In this document: piece by piece, positions 48,156-58,800 of the stretch
Layout: every line of letters starts with the position of its first letter
Numbering within the stretch: the first letter of the stretch is position 1
The notes under the pieces: generated by a model
What the model saw: only the letters and a program-made list of their open reading frames with translations
The model's database searches: none
Told to the model about the DNA's origin: nothing
Made by a program: the position numbers and the translations under genes
NCBI GenBank assembly: GCA_913019905.1
Contig: CAJVZD010000008.1
Span: forward strand, 1-64,000
Reading direction: 5' to 3'
DNA from: an uncultured Cellvibrionales bacterium
GTDB lineage: Bacteria > Pseudomonadota > Gammaproteobacteria > Pseudomonadales > Dasaniaceae
DNA length: 64,000 bases

Positions 48156-48173
48156 GTCGGGTTTTAACCCGAC
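48156..48173. repeat. Palindromic hairpin GTCGGGTT-TT-AACCCGAC
   Basis: A perfect 8-bp stem with a 2-base loop lies between the convergent ends of suhB and ydbL. Its core resembles the small hairpin in the element at 11699-11775, and the preceding AATCCTGG is also shared in part. It may be a terminator without a T-run or one copy of a dispersed REP-like repeat. Confidence 0.5.
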
Positions 48174-48223
48174 GTTCGGTAGAATTAATACAAATCGATA
48201 ATTCCGGACGGGCAATATTTACG

Positions 48224-48550
48224 TTATTTTTGTGTCCACTGGCCGCCTTCTCGCTGATAATAATTGTTCTTTTTCGTTAGTTTGATAGCGCGCTGATAAA
48301 AAAGAATACCGACCTTATCCGCAGATATACCATTATTTTTCGCTGTTTGCTGAAATTTGGCCCGCCGTTTATTATTGATCTTTTTTACCAAAGCCTTAAT
48401 GTCATCTGACGGATTAGCAATAACATAACCAATATAACCGTCTGTACGTTCTCCGACCATTCCTTGAGATTTTGCCTCCTGAAGATTAAGCGCCTGAGCA
48501 AGATTTATATTTAGTAGCGTAATTGCTAATGCAAAAAAAAGGGTCTTCAT
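48224..48550 (-). CDS. ydbL: YdbL family periplasmic protein (DUF1318)
   Basis: YdbL works with YdbH and YnbE in lipid transport between the membranes, where it acts in the periplasm. From ATG 48550 the protein has a signal peptide (MKTLFFALAITLLNINLAQA, cleaved before LNLQEA) and a mature domain with LQEAKSQGMVGERTDGYIGYV and VKKINNKRRAKFQQTAKNNG, matching DUF1318. GAGGAAA precedes this ATG, so the upstream start at 48601 is rejected. It follows ynbE by 16 bases. Neighbours ynbE and ydbH are the expected partners. Confidence 0.9.
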   Translation of the reverse strand: MKTLFFALAITLLNINLAQALNLQEAKSQGMVGERTDGYIGYVIANPSDDIKALVKKINNKRRAKFQQTAKNNGISADKVGILFYQRAIKLTKKNNYYQREGGQWTQK

Positions 48551-48566
48551 TGTATTTCCTCGATTC

Positions 48567-48761
48567 TTAAAATAATTCGCTATCTTCTTCAAACAGCTCA
48601 TCCAGTTCTTTATCTACTTTTACTCGAATCTCGTGCTCTATTTTGACGTTCAAATTTATTTCGATGGGTTTATCCGGCACTTCCAGCTGCACTGTAGGTG
48701 TGCATCCTGAATGTATTAAAACCGATAAAAAACAAATGATGAAACATGTGTACTTCGGCAT
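48567..48761 (-). CDS. ynbE: YnbE family lipoprotein
   Basis: YnbE is a small outer-membrane lipoprotein that joins YdbH to form an intermembrane bridge. The 64-residue protein has a signal (MPKYTCFIICFLSVLIHSGC) with a clear lipobox ending in cysteine, then a short strand-rich segment TPTVQLEVPDKPIEINLNVKI like that of E. coli YnbE. I choose ATG 48761; the ATG at 48776 is possible. It lies between ydbH and ydbL, 80 bases after ydbH. Confidence 0.88.
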   Translation of the reverse strand: MPKYTCFIICFLSVLIHSGCTPTVQLEVPDKPIEINLNVKIEHEIRVKVDKELDELFEEDSELF

Positions 48762-48841
48762 ATTGGCTTCCCGCATAACTATTTAATTTATTGCTTATTG
48801 TCAACCCGTAAACATTAACACACGCTGAATAACATACACAT

Positions 48842-51484
48842 TTATTTTAGCAGTGCATTCTCAAAGACCTCCGAAATCACACGACTACTCTGCAAGCTTT
48901 TAAGCAAAGTGGGTATATTATCCGTAACATTGAGGTTCAGGTTTATTTGTTGGCCACCATTTAAATCAGGACTTATCCCCTGCAATTTCATCGACAACAG
49001 CAAATCACCGTCATTACCATACTCCGCTGTCGCTCGCATTGTATGATAGTGATAATTTTTCAACGCATCGGCGACCAACTGGACATTGGGATTTAATTGA
49101 TCCAAAGATAGGTCGGAATCCGGCGTATATCGAATGATGCCTCCGGGCGGTTCGGCCGCCAGCCGGCCGTTTTCCATACTGATTCCGTCCGGCGTAATAC
49201 TTATCGGGAGATTGCCGCTAATAACACCACTCGCCTGGACAGACTCATAAGCTGCTATAGATACCAGTTGTTCAATTTTTAGTCCTTCTGCATTTAGGTT
49301 CAACAAATTGCTGTCTTTCTCTGAGAAATTGAATTCATCTACAGATAGTTCCCCCCCTAGTAGTTCCGTTTTAAAGCTCATTAGCTTAAATTTTTCGTCT
49401 AAGGTGTTAAGGGTAAAAGCACCGCTGATGTTGGCAAAAGGCAGCCCAACATCGAAGAGCTCAAGACTAAAGGTTGCTGGTGCTTTCGTTTGGAAATGAG
49501 ACAAGGAATTCATTTTGGTGCTGATATCCATATTAAGTCCCGCAAATACGGTGTCGTTATAAAATCCATTTAAACCCTCCAAACGCATCATACTCTCACC
49601 AATCACTGTCAGCTCTTCTTCGCGCTCGAACCAACTAATATTAGCTTGAGAAAAAAAAGCTCCACTAATTACGTCACCTTTAAATGGCCAGTGACTAAAT
49701 CGTGCTGACAAATTGTCAGTGCCAAAATCGATTGCGTCAGTCTGGAGCTTCAGCTTGCCGCCTCTATTGATAAGAGAATGCTCTAACGAAAATTCTGCCA
49801 ATCGATTTTTGTTGTTTAAGCTAGCCTGCCCTTTAGCCGTTAATTTGTCTTTTGTCATAGTAAACGTCGAGAAAATAGATGCTTTTGGCATCCATTGATC
49901 AGGAATCTGAATATCCAGAGGGTCTACATCAAAATCAAAACTCATATTTAATGCACGGTCAGAAATCAGTGAAAACTTCCTCATCTGGGCAGTTGTGTTG
50001 TGTATTTTGAGACGCTCTCCTTCGATGCTTAAAATATTTATTACTACCTTTCCTGCGTCCGCTTTAAGCTGTTCAGAAGGGAACCCATACTGAAATGCTA
50101 AAGCGTCAATCAGATCAATGGAGAAATCACTGACGGTAATATCACCAATGGCGGTCGACTCAATCGACAGTATTCTTTCGGATGTAGGTACGATCCCTAT
50201 CTCCAGTCCACCGGTCGATAAATGAACTTTCCCTGTTATGCTCGATTCAAGTCGCGAGACGTCATAAGACTGAATTTTGAATTCTGTTGCGACAAAATAT
50301 AACTCGAATCCCGCGTCGCAAATGAACGAGATACTAACCTTACATTCAAGCTTCGGCATGGCTGCCTGCAGCGAAATATTCCCAGTCGTGCTCTCTAACC
50401 CTATTTCAAGTGATACAGTATCAAAAGATAGCTCAGTAGATTCTGAGAAATCAAAAACAAGCGGCTCAGGGCTATTGAATTTTGTTTTGATGTTCAGCTG
50501 ATCAACGTTTATTGGCATAAGCTCAATCGTTTCCGGACTTATCTCTTGAAGAATATTCTCGAGCTGAGATTTCTTTATCGCAAGGTACAAATTCGACGGT
50601 TCGACGAACGATACTCGCACCGGTTCGTTGGTCAACAGGTTCAAATCATTTTCAAGTTGCGATTTAACATGGACCTCTAACTTGCCAGTAACGCCGCTAA
50701 TCTCCCCGGGCAACGCCGAAAAACCTTCCAAAAGCTGAAGGGACTGCTCGACAAACATACTGCCGATGGCCTTAATCTCAAAACCCTCGGAAACAGGTTG
50801 AAGTTGTATCTCCAGTTCCACGGCCGGATTAACCTTGTGATCAACTTTCAGCTGAGCTGTGATTTTGCCGCCATCTTGTCTGTCCAAATCGAGGGCTAAG
50901 CGTTTGCTCTCTTCGCTGATTTGTAGATGCTGACTATTCCCATTCTTAGTCCAACTGAGCGAATGATTTGTGCCGAATGGCACTACCTCCAGTTCGTGAA
51001 CAGTGAGCGCATCTATGGGCAAGTTATATAACTGATCAATCAAATCACTCAGCAGCAGCGGCTCGTTTTGGCTTTCTAAGCTATCTTGGTGAATCGGCGT
51101 GGATGTTGAGGTCTGTTTAAGAGCCGACTGCAAAGCACCAAGTCGAATATTTTGAATTTCGATACCTGAAATTTCCATCTTATCTAAAGAGAATTCGATG
51201 GCAATATGACTGATGTAAAAAATATTCTGGTTCTGTCCCGTCGACCAAATAAGCTCTTTAACAGATAATTGGTCCACGCCTAAATTTAGTCCCTGCAACT
51301 GCTCTAGCCTAACATCAAAGGGAAGCATTACAGCGTTCACACCAGAACGAATTAATTCAACTCGAAAAAAATAAGTAGATAAGACTGCAATTAAAAACAG
51401 TAAGAAGAAGACTTTCTTTGTCATGTATTTAGAAATAACCATGGTAAATTCATTATCAATAGCATTCTCTCGCTTTTCCTTCAT
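48842..51484 (-). CDS. ydbH: AsmA-like intermembrane phospholipid transport protein YdbH
   Basis: YdbH belongs to the AsmA-like group with TamB and YhdP that carries phospholipids across the periplasm along a beta-groove. The 880-residue length matches E. coli (879). There is one N-terminal membrane anchor (about residues 25-42, KVFFLLFLIAVLSTYFF), then a long beta-rich periplasmic part without cysteines in pairs, ending in the family's LLSMKLQGISPDLNGGQQINLNLNVTDNI. The start could also be at M15 or M21. The ydbH-ynbE-ydbL order is the canonical one. It diverges from the PhnD-like lipoprotein gene. Confidence 0.9.
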   Translation of the reverse strand: MKEKRENAIDNEFTMVISKYMTKKVFFLLFLIAVLSTYFFRVELIRSGVNAVMLPFDVRLEQLQGLNLGVDQLSVKELIWSTGQNQNIFYISHIAIEFSLDKMEISGIEIQNIRLGALQSALKQTSTSTPIHQDSLESQNEPLLLSDLIDQLYNLPIDALTVHELEVVPFGTNHSLSWTKNGNSQHLQISEESKRLALDLDRQDGGKITAQLKVDHKVNPAVELEIQLQPVSEGFEIKAIGSMFVEQSLQLLEGFSALPGEISGVTGKLEVHVKSQLENDLNLLTNEPVRVSFVEPSNLYLAIKKSQLENILQEISPETIELMPINVDQLNIKTKFNSPEPLVFDFSESTELSFDTVSLEIGLESTTGNISLQAAMPKLECKVSISFICDAGFELYFVATEFKIQSYDVSRLESSITGKVHLSTGGLEIGIVPTSERILSIESTAIGDITVSDFSIDLIDALAFQYGFPSEQLKADAGKVVINILSIEGERLKIHNTTAQMRKFSLISDRALNMSFDFDVDPLDIQIPDQWMPKASIFSTFTMTKDKLTAKGQASLNNKNRLAEFSLEHSLINRGGKLKLQTDAIDFGTDNLSARFSHWPFKGDVISGAFFSQANISWFEREEELTVIGESMMRLEGLNGFYNDTVFAGLNMDISTKMNSLSHFQTKAPATFSLELFDVGLPFANISGAFTLNTLDEKFKLMSFKTELLGGELSVDEFNFSEKDSNLLNLNAEGLKIEQLVSIAAYESVQASGVISGNLPISITPDGISMENGRLAAEPPGGIIRYTPDSDLSLDQLNPNVQLVADALKNYHYHTMRATAEYGNDGDLLLSMKLQGISPDLNGGQQINLNLNVTDNIPTLLKSLQSSRVISEVFENALLK

Positions 51485-51701
51485 CAGAGTTTAGTAGAAG
51501 CATGGAATACTCATTGGAAATCTACAACTGCAATCTACATTTTCTGTTAAATACCTGAATCTACGCGCCTTTTCCACGTCACTTAGTGATTTTGATAAAC
51601 ATTAGACACAGAACCCTATCTATTAAAGAAAAACCTAAGATTTTAATATAGAATTGAGCGCTATCGATTATCAAAAGGCAGCAATAGCCGTGAGCCGAAA
51701 C

Positions 51702-52502
51702 ATGCAATGTAAATGGCTTTTTATTCTCTTATTTATTACAGGTTGTTCTTTCGCGTCGAGCGGTGAGAATAGCCTGCATACAGCCAAACGCTCCGATGCC
51801 GGCATTGCCACGGTTAAATCGATTAAGCCAACACCTCTGGTGGTGTGGATGTTTGCTTTATATTCGGCGGACCCAACCAAGAATAAGACCAAGCCATTTT
51901 TTGATTATCTGAGCACTCAGACAAATACGACGTACCATTTGACAAGTTCGACAAATATACCGGAGCTACTTCAAAACTGCCGAACTGGCCTTCCTTCCCT
52001 AATTATTATCAATTACAGCCTAGAAAAAAGAATCAAAGCTCAGTGTCGGTATACGACACTCGCACAAACACAACAAAGTGTCTTTATTTATGCGCGCAAT
52101 ACGCTTACAGCTCCCGCCATTGATGATATCAAGCGTATAGGTTTTATAAAAAATGCGACTGCGATTCGTATTGCGAAGTCCGAGCTTTTCAAGGATAGTG
52201 ATAATCTGGAAATAGTCATTTACTCAAATCTATATGAAATGATTCAGCATCACAAGCAGCGCGACACAGACTATATCGTATTAGCGGAAAGCTTCATCAA
52301 AGCTGCACCCCTATTCGAAAAAAAATGGCAGCCTATTCATCAATTTCAGGAGAAAGGTCGCGTAAGCTTTATGATTTCGCCTCTCGTAGACGCAAACATC
52401 ACTGAACAGATCGCGACGATTCTGCTAGGCAACCAGGGCATCACTAAAGAATTATGGCAAGATAAAGGCGGCCTAGGCCCCTTTCAAAAACCGAATGATT
52501 GA
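51702..52502 (+). CDS. Lipoprotein resembling PhnD-type substrate-binding proteins
   Basis: The 266-residue protein, from ATG 51702, begins MQCKWLFILLFITGCSFAS, a lipoprotein signal with lipobox ITGC. The mature part resembles phosphate/phosphonate (PhnD-like) periplasmic binding proteins: KPFFDYLSTQTNTTYHL, KRIGFIKNATAIRIAK and DYIVLAESFIKAAP fit the usual first strand, hinge and second lobe. There is no permease or ATPase next to it, so it may be a sensor or a lone binding protein. A GTG at 51690 and the TTG at 51654 are other possible starts. Ligand unknown. Confidence 0.7.
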   Translation: MQCKWLFILLFITGCSFASSGENSLHTAKRSDAGIATVKSIKPTPLVVWMFALYSADPTKNKTKPFFDYLSTQTNTTYHLTSSTNIPELLQNCRTGLPSLIIINYSLEKRIKAQCRYTTLAQTQQSVFIYARNTLTAPAIDDIKRIGFIKNATAIRIAKSELFKDSDNLEIVIYSNLYEMIQHHKQRDTDYIVLAESFIKAAPLFEKKWQPIHQFQEKGRVSFMISPLVDANITEQIATILLGNQGITKELWQDKGGLGPFQKPND

Positions 52503-52610
52503 GGATCAAAAACCAACATACTCGCTATAAACCCTACGCTAAAAGACGGAAATATCTCAGAATATAGACTTAGGCAGGGCTACTCTTCGAAGTCGAGCCG
52601 AAAAGGAGAT

Positions 52611-52632
52611 CCAGGTAGTCGAGGGGACCTGG
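52611..52632. repeat. Inverted repeat between convergent genes
   Basis: CCAGGT-AGTCGAGGGG-ACCTGG forms a 6-bp stem between the stop codons of the lipoprotein gene and secF. On the minus strand a short T-containing stretch (CTCCTTTTC) follows, so it could be a weak terminator for secF, but the evidence is thin. Confidence 0.35.
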
Positions 52633-52680
52633 GTGTATAATCGCATTTATTTGAACTCCCGAACTAAAATGAACGTGTGC

Positions 52681-53628
52681 TTACGGCATGTCATCAACTT
52701 CGACGCCCTCTTTAACGGGAATCATCAAATCCTCTTTGCTCACCCCAGTCAGCAACAATATATTGGCAGCGACGTAAATTGACGAATAGGTTCCAACGAC
52801 AACCCCGATAATAAGGGCGATAGAAAAACCATGAATTAATTCTCCGCCGAATAGAAACAAAGCAGATAACACCAGCAGCGTTGTTAACGAAGTAACTAAC
52901 GTTCGTCCTAAAGTTTCGGTTAGCGAAATATTAATGACAGCCTCAGCATCGGCTTTTCGAATTTTCCTAAAATTCTCCCTGATTCGATCGGATACAACAA
53001 TAGTATCATTCAGTGAATAACCAATAACGGCTAAAACTGCAGCGAGTACCGTTAAATCGAAATCCAGCTTAAATACAGAAAAAACACCCAAAGTGATAAT
53101 GACATCATGGGCTAATGCCGCAACGGCACCAAATGAAAACTTGAGCTGAAAACGAAACGCGACATAGAGCATAACCAGCCCCAGTGCCATTAGCATGGCG
53201 AGACCGCCCTGCTCTTTTAATTCATCGCCCACCTGTGGGCCCACGAATTCGATTCTTCGTAGCGTTATACTACCAGCGAAATTTTGCTCTAACGCCGCGA
53301 CTAAATCCGTACCGAGGGTATCACCATAACCCTGGGGCAACCGAACTAGGATATCCGTTTCTGAACCGAACTGCACAACAACCGCATTGGCAAAACCGGC
53401 GTCGGTGATCGTATTACGAATATTTTTCAATGGTTCGGGTTGGCTATAACCCACTTCGACTAAAGTTCCTCCTGTGAAATCCAGACCGTAGTTCAATCCG
53501 TTGATCGCGAAAGAAATTATGGAACCCAAAATCAGGATAATAGAGACCACGGATGCCGCTTTCCTGTGTCCCATAAAATCAACTATTTTTCGCGTTTGCA
53601 CTTTATCACCTTTTAATTGATCTGACAT
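52681..53628 (-). CDS. secF: Protein translocase subunit SecF
   Basis: SecF acts with SecD to use the proton gradient to pull proteins through SecYEG. The 315-residue protein has six membrane segments in the usual RND-like layout, the first at about residues 27-47, then a periplasmic part with the motif LDFTGGTLVEVGY and the core VIGYSLNDTIVVSDRIRENFRK. It is somewhat shorter than E. coli SecF (323). It lies 51 bases after secD on the same strand. Confidence 0.95.
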   Translation of the reverse strand: MSDQLKGDKVQTRKIVDFMGHRKAASVVSIILILGSIISFAINGLNYGLDFTGGTLVEVGYSQPEPLKNIRNTITDAGFANAVVVQFGSETDILVRLPQGYGDTLGTDLVAALEQNFAGSITLRRIEFVGPQVGDELKEQGGLAMLMALGLVMLYVAFRFQLKFSFGAVAALAHDVIITLGVFSVFKLDFDLTVLAAVLAVIGYSLNDTIVVSDRIRENFRKIRKADAEAVINISLTETLGRTLVTSLTTLLVLSALFLFGGELIHGFSIALIIGVVVGTYSSIYVAANILLLTGVSKEDLMIPVKEGVEVDDMP

Positions 53629-53679
53629 TTTCGATTCGCCTCGGCGACTTTTAGATGGGTATTTATTGTTTCCGAATGA

Positions 53680-55551
53680 CTAAATGGCTAATTTTTCGAT
53701 CTTACGGCCGCCATAAATGATGTTTATAGCGCCACGACTTGCGACAATTGCCGTAAACATTGAAGTAATGATGCCTAAAGACAAGGTAATTGCAAAACCT
53801 CTAACTGGACCTGCACCCACTGCATATAGAATCACTGCCACTAGTAAGGTCGTTAGGTTAGCATCTGTAATGGTAACAAAGGCCCTTTCAAATCCCGCGT
53901 GAATAGCCTGTTGCGGCATTAGCCCATTTTTTAGCTCTTCCCGGATTCGAGCAAAAATAAGCACGTTGGCATCCACTGCCATCCCAACGGTTAACACGAT
54001 ACCGGCAATACCTGGCATCGTGAGTGTGGCGGATAGAATCGACATACAAGCAATAAGGAGCGTAAGGTTTAAACCCAATCCAACCACAGCGACCACGCCA
54101 AACACGCGGTAGTAAACAACCATAAAGACGGCAATAAGTGCCAATCCTATTTGAACGGAGAATACGCCCATACGAATATTTTCGGCACCCAACGAAGGCC
54201 CAACCGTTCTCTCTTCCACGAAATCCATGGGGGCTGCTAACGCACCGGCGCGTAATAACAGAGCGAGTTCAGATGCTTCAGCCGGATTATCCAGCCCCGT
54301 AATACGAAATTGAACACCGAGCGCAGATTGTATCGTCGCAAGGCTGATAATTTTCTTTTCGTCAAAAGGGGTCTTTATCGCAACCTCTTCACCCGCTTCG
54401 TTTGTTTCGTAGCGTGTTCGGGTTTTACGTTCAATGAAAAGGACTCCAAGACGCCGCTGAATGTTGTTGCGCGTAACGCGGTGCATCAAGGTTCCACCTT
54501 CGCTGTCTAACTTAATATTAACTTCAGGTTGGCTTGTTTGCGGGTCGAACCCTGCAGATGCTCCAGAAACTCTTTCTCCCGTAATGACAACATCACGTTC
54601 CAGAAAAGCCGTTGCGCCGCCCGCGCGATTCTCGTCTCTGAATTGAAACTCTTCCTTTTTCGAGTTCGCCGCAGCGATATTAGCCTCTAATCGAAATTCC
54701 ATATTTGCGGTTTTACCTAATATTCTTTTCGCTTCGGCAGTGTCTTGAATACCGGGTAACTCAACAACAATCCGATTACGTCCCTGACGTTGGACTAGTG
54801 GTTCGGACACACCTAGTTCGTTAACACGATTGCGTAAGGTCGTAAGATTTTGTCCGACTGAATAATCAATAATTTCTTTTTCTTTAGCGGGAGACATGCT
54901 TAGATAGAAATAAAATCCGTCATCCAAGTCGGCATCTTGGCGCTGTAATTCGTTGTATTCTTTGCGAATTTCACGGCTCGCATTATCTCGCAGCTCAGCA
55001 GATTTAAATTTCCCGCGAATACGACCATCACCATCAAGCTTTACAAAACCTCTGATTTTCTGTTCGCGCAACGTTCGTTTTATACCGGAAGCGTATGTTT
55101 CCATTCGCTTCGACAATGCAACATCCGTATCAACTTCTAATAAAAAGTGCACTCCTCCCCTCAAGTCGAGACCAAGCTTCATTGGCTGTGCGCCCCAATC
55201 TGAGAGCCAGTCCGGTGTCGTTGAAGCTAGGTTGAGCGCGACTACAAAGCCGTCGCCCATAGCACGCTGAATGACTTTCTGAGCTGGTAATTGTTGATCG
55301 TCGTCTTTTAAGCGAATAAGTGCATTGCTACCTTTTTGACTGATAGTCTCACCGAAGTACTCTATATTGGCTACTGTCAGTGCCTGGGTGGCTATTTTCA
55401 ATATTCGTTCGTCCAGAACACCGGAGCTGCTTTCGCCAGATATCTGCACAGCGGGATCAGGCGCATACAAATTGGCAGCCGCAAAGAAAAGGCCGAAAAC
55501 GGTCACGAAGAGAATTAGAATGTATTTCCAAAGGGGGTACTGATTTAGCAT
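53680..55551 (-). CDS. secD: Protein translocase subunit SecD
   Basis: SecD is the larger subunit of the SecDF motor. The 623-residue protein (E. coli 615) has an N-terminal membrane segment (about residues 9-26), the periplasmic P1 head with LGLDLRGGVHFLLEVD (about residue 125), and after it five membrane segments with GMAVDANVLIFARIREELKNG and IT-DANLTTLL near residues 525-575. It is followed by secF. The yajC gene, which normally precedes it together with tgt and queA, is not found in this window. Confidence 0.95.
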   Translation of the reverse strand: MLNQYPLWKYILILFVTVFGLFFAAANLYAPDPAVQISGESSSGVLDERILKIATQALTVANIEYFGETISQKGSNALIRLKDDDQQLPAQKVIQRAMGDGFVVALNLASTTPDWLSDWGAQPMKLGLDLRGGVHFLLEVDTDVALSKRMETYASGIKRTLREQKIRGFVKLDGDGRIRGKFKSAELRDNASREIRKEYNELQRQDADLDDGFYFYLSMSPAKEKEIIDYSVGQNLTTLRNRVNELGVSEPLVQRQGRNRIVVELPGIQDTAEAKRILGKTANMEFRLEANIAAANSKKEEFQFRDENRAGGATAFLERDVVITGERVSGASAGFDPQTSQPEVNIKLDSEGGTLMHRVTRNNIQRRLGVLFIERKTRTRYETNEAGEEVAIKTPFDEKKIISLATIQSALGVQFRITGLDNPAEASELALLLRAGALAAPMDFVEERTVGPSLGAENIRMGVFSVQIGLALIAVFMVVYYRVFGVVAVVGLGLNLTLLIACMSILSATLTMPGIAGIVLTVGMAVDANVLIFARIREELKNGLMPQQAIHAGFERAFVTITDANLTTLLVAVILYAVGAGPVRGFAITLSLGIITSMFTAIVASRGAINIIYGGRKIEKLAI

Positions 55552-55850
55552 AAAATTTCCATAAAACGGTGTAAGCTACTGTTCTGCAGTGTACTTTTAC
55601 CGCTACTTATATTGTTTTTGTATTGGTCCAGACGCGACGCTAAAAATAACGTGCCCCTAAAAATGCATGCGCATTATATAGTAGTCAGCCGCAAGACTAT
55701 ATGGGGGCCTTCATTAATTAATCAAGGCTTTGTTATCATCCTTCCCTTTGATAGCCGGTAATCTCGAATGCAGAAATGCCCGCGAAATGAAAGGGTCTCA
55801 AACATTTGGTTTATCACATTCCAGCGCACTATTTCGTGCTTTTCCGTACT

Positions 55851-58800
55851 CTATGCGGTAAAAACACGAGCATTTCTAAATAGACGCATCCAGGCTCCAT
55901 CTTCTTCCCAGTCGCCAGGACGCCAAGAATTTTGCACTGCTCGAAACACTCGTTCGGGATGAGGCATCATAATTGTCACACGCCCATCGGCGCTGCTTAA
56001 AGCGCCAATACCGTCCGGGGAGCCATTAGGGTTTGCCGGGTAGTTTTCTGTAACATCCAGATGATTGTCAATATACCGCATGGCAACGGCACCGTTACTT
56101 GACCCCGTTCGCAGCGCATTTTGGTGGTCTTGGCTACTAAATTCTGCTCGTCCTTCGCCGTGAGCAATCGCGATCGGCATATGAGAACCCACCATACCCC
56201 GCAACAACACAGATGGAGAATCCTGGATTTTCACCAGGGCCACACGGGCCTCAAATTGATCAGAATTATTACGAACAAAACGTGGCCAGTCACTGGCACC
56301 GGGAATTAACGATTTCAAGTTAGACATCATCTGACAGCCGTTGCAGACCCCTAAGCTAAAACTATTGTCACGGTGAAAAAAACCTTCGAATTGATCGCGT
56401 GCGCGACTATTAAACAAAATAGTTTTAGCCCAGCCTTCTCCAGCACCCAAAACGTCGCCATAAGAAAAACCACCGCAAGCAGCCAGCCCATGATATTGGT
56501 CGAGTGTAATGCGGGCCGACAGAATATCACTCATATGAACGTCCACAGCTTCGAATCCTGCACGATCAAAGGCCGCAGCCATTTCTAATTGACCGTTGAC
56601 ACCCTGCTCTCGCAAAACCGCAACCTTGGGCCGAATACCCGTATTGATAAAGGGTGCGGCAACATCTTCATTTTGGTCAAAGGCGAGTTCAACAGACAAC
56701 CCGGGATCATTTGATGAAAGTCCATCGAATTCCTGCTGCGCGCAGTCGGGGTTATCGCGCAGCGCTTGCATCCTAAAACTCGTTTCACTCCACAACTTTT
56801 GGTATCGACTACGATCCTGAGAAATCAGAATGTCCGAACCATTTGAAATGATGATTTTGTCGGTACCGTTAAGCTCACCAATGACCGTGGTAGCCTTAGT
56901 TAACTGATTTTCTCGCAATAATTTTTTAACCGCTTTGCTATCCGACGATTTTATTTGCAAGACCGCTCCTAATTCTTCATTAAATAGCGCTGCTATGTTG
57001 TCATTGCCCAATGCAGATAGGTCTACATTAATGCCGACATGTCCGGCGAAAGCCATTTCTACCAAGGTGGCAAATAGGCCTCCGTCCGACCTGTCGTGGT
57101 AAGCGACTATAAGATTTTTTTCAAGCAGATGTTGTATTGTGTTAAAAAACGCCTTTAATAACTGGGCATCATCGACATCAGCGCTGGTATTACCAATCTG
57201 GTTGTAAACTTGAGTTAAACAACTTGCCCCAAGGCGGTTTTGACCAAGCCCAAGATCAATAAGTAACAGCTGGGTATCACCTTGATCCGTACGTAGTTCG
57301 GGAGTGACAGTCTTTCGGACGTCTAAAACCGGTGAAAAAGCGGTAATCACGACGGACATAGGCGATGTGACAGACTTAGGGTTTCCCCGATCTTGCCATT
57401 TTGTCTGCATGGACATTGAGTCTTTTCCCACGGGAATAGTAATACCGAGTGCAGGGCATAAATCCATGCCTATCGATTTAACGGTATCATACAATTTTTC
57501 ATCTTCACCGGGATGTCCCGCAGCGCACATCCAATTTGCCGACAGTTTTATATCAGATAACTTTTCTATTCGAGCAGCTGCGATATTTGTAATCGCTTCG
57601 GCAACGGCCATTCTGCCTGAAGCGGGCGCATTGATTAATGCCATCGGAGTTCTTTCACCCATGGCCATCGCTTCTCCGAAATTGCTGTCGTAGGAAACTG
57701 TTGTGACGGCACAATCGGCCACCGGAACTTGCCAAGGCCCCACCATTTGATCGCGCGCGACCATACCTGTAATAGATCGATCCCCAATGGTGATTAGAAA
57801 ACTTTTACTCGCTACGGCGGGAAGCTGCAATAGTCGTTCTGCGGCCTCGTTTATATCTATGTTTTTTGTGTTAAATGCGGGTTTGTCGTGAGTGACCCGT
57901 TCGATGGTCCTATGCATTTTAGGTGGCTTACCAAACAAGATAGACATGGGTAAATCAACCGGATTGTTGTCAAAATGACTATCTTTTAAGCGTAAGTGGT
58001 CTTCTGCAACCGACTGCCCTACCACGGAAAATGGGCACCTCTCGCGTTCGCAAATATCGGTGAAAACTTGCAAATTGGCGGGCGTAATAGCTAAAACATA
58101 ACGCTCTTGCGATTCGTTGCACCAAATCGCAAGTGGCGACATACTGGATTCATCATTGGGCACTGCCCGCAAGTCAAAGTTGCCACCACAGCCGCCGTCT
58201 TTCACCAATTCGGGAAATGCGTTAGATAAACCGCCTGCACCAACATCGTGAATAAAAGCGATAGGGTTTTTGTTAGCCATCGCCCAACAACGATCGATAA
58301 CTTCCTGGCATCGCCGTTCAATTTCGGGGTTTTGACGCTGAACAGATGCAAAATCCAGATCCTCACGGGAAGAACCCGATGCCATGCTAGAAGCGGCACC
58401 GCCTCCTAATCCGATTAACATCGCTGGGCCACCAAGCGCCACCAAATGACAGCCTTCTGTAAACGTGGGTTTGTCTACGTGTTCAGCTTTTATATTTCCA
58501 TAACCACCTGCGAGCATAATAGGTTTATGATAACCACGCCTTTCAATTCCGGAAGCACCATTAACGGTTTCTTCATAAGTCCGGAAATATCCGTTCAGGT
58601 TTGGACGACCAAATTCATTATTAAAAGCAGCGCCACCAATAGGCCCTTCGAGCATAATCTCCAACGCAGTGACAATCCGATCAGGTTTACCATAAGGTAA
58701 TTCCCATGGTTGTCGATAGCCATCAATCTGTAAATTAGAAACAGTAAAACCGGTGAGTCCTACCTTTGGTTTCGATCCGCGACCGACAGCACCTTCGTCG

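Noticed and set aside
57304-57693. 129-residue plus-strand ORF
   Set aside because: Antisense shadow of purL.
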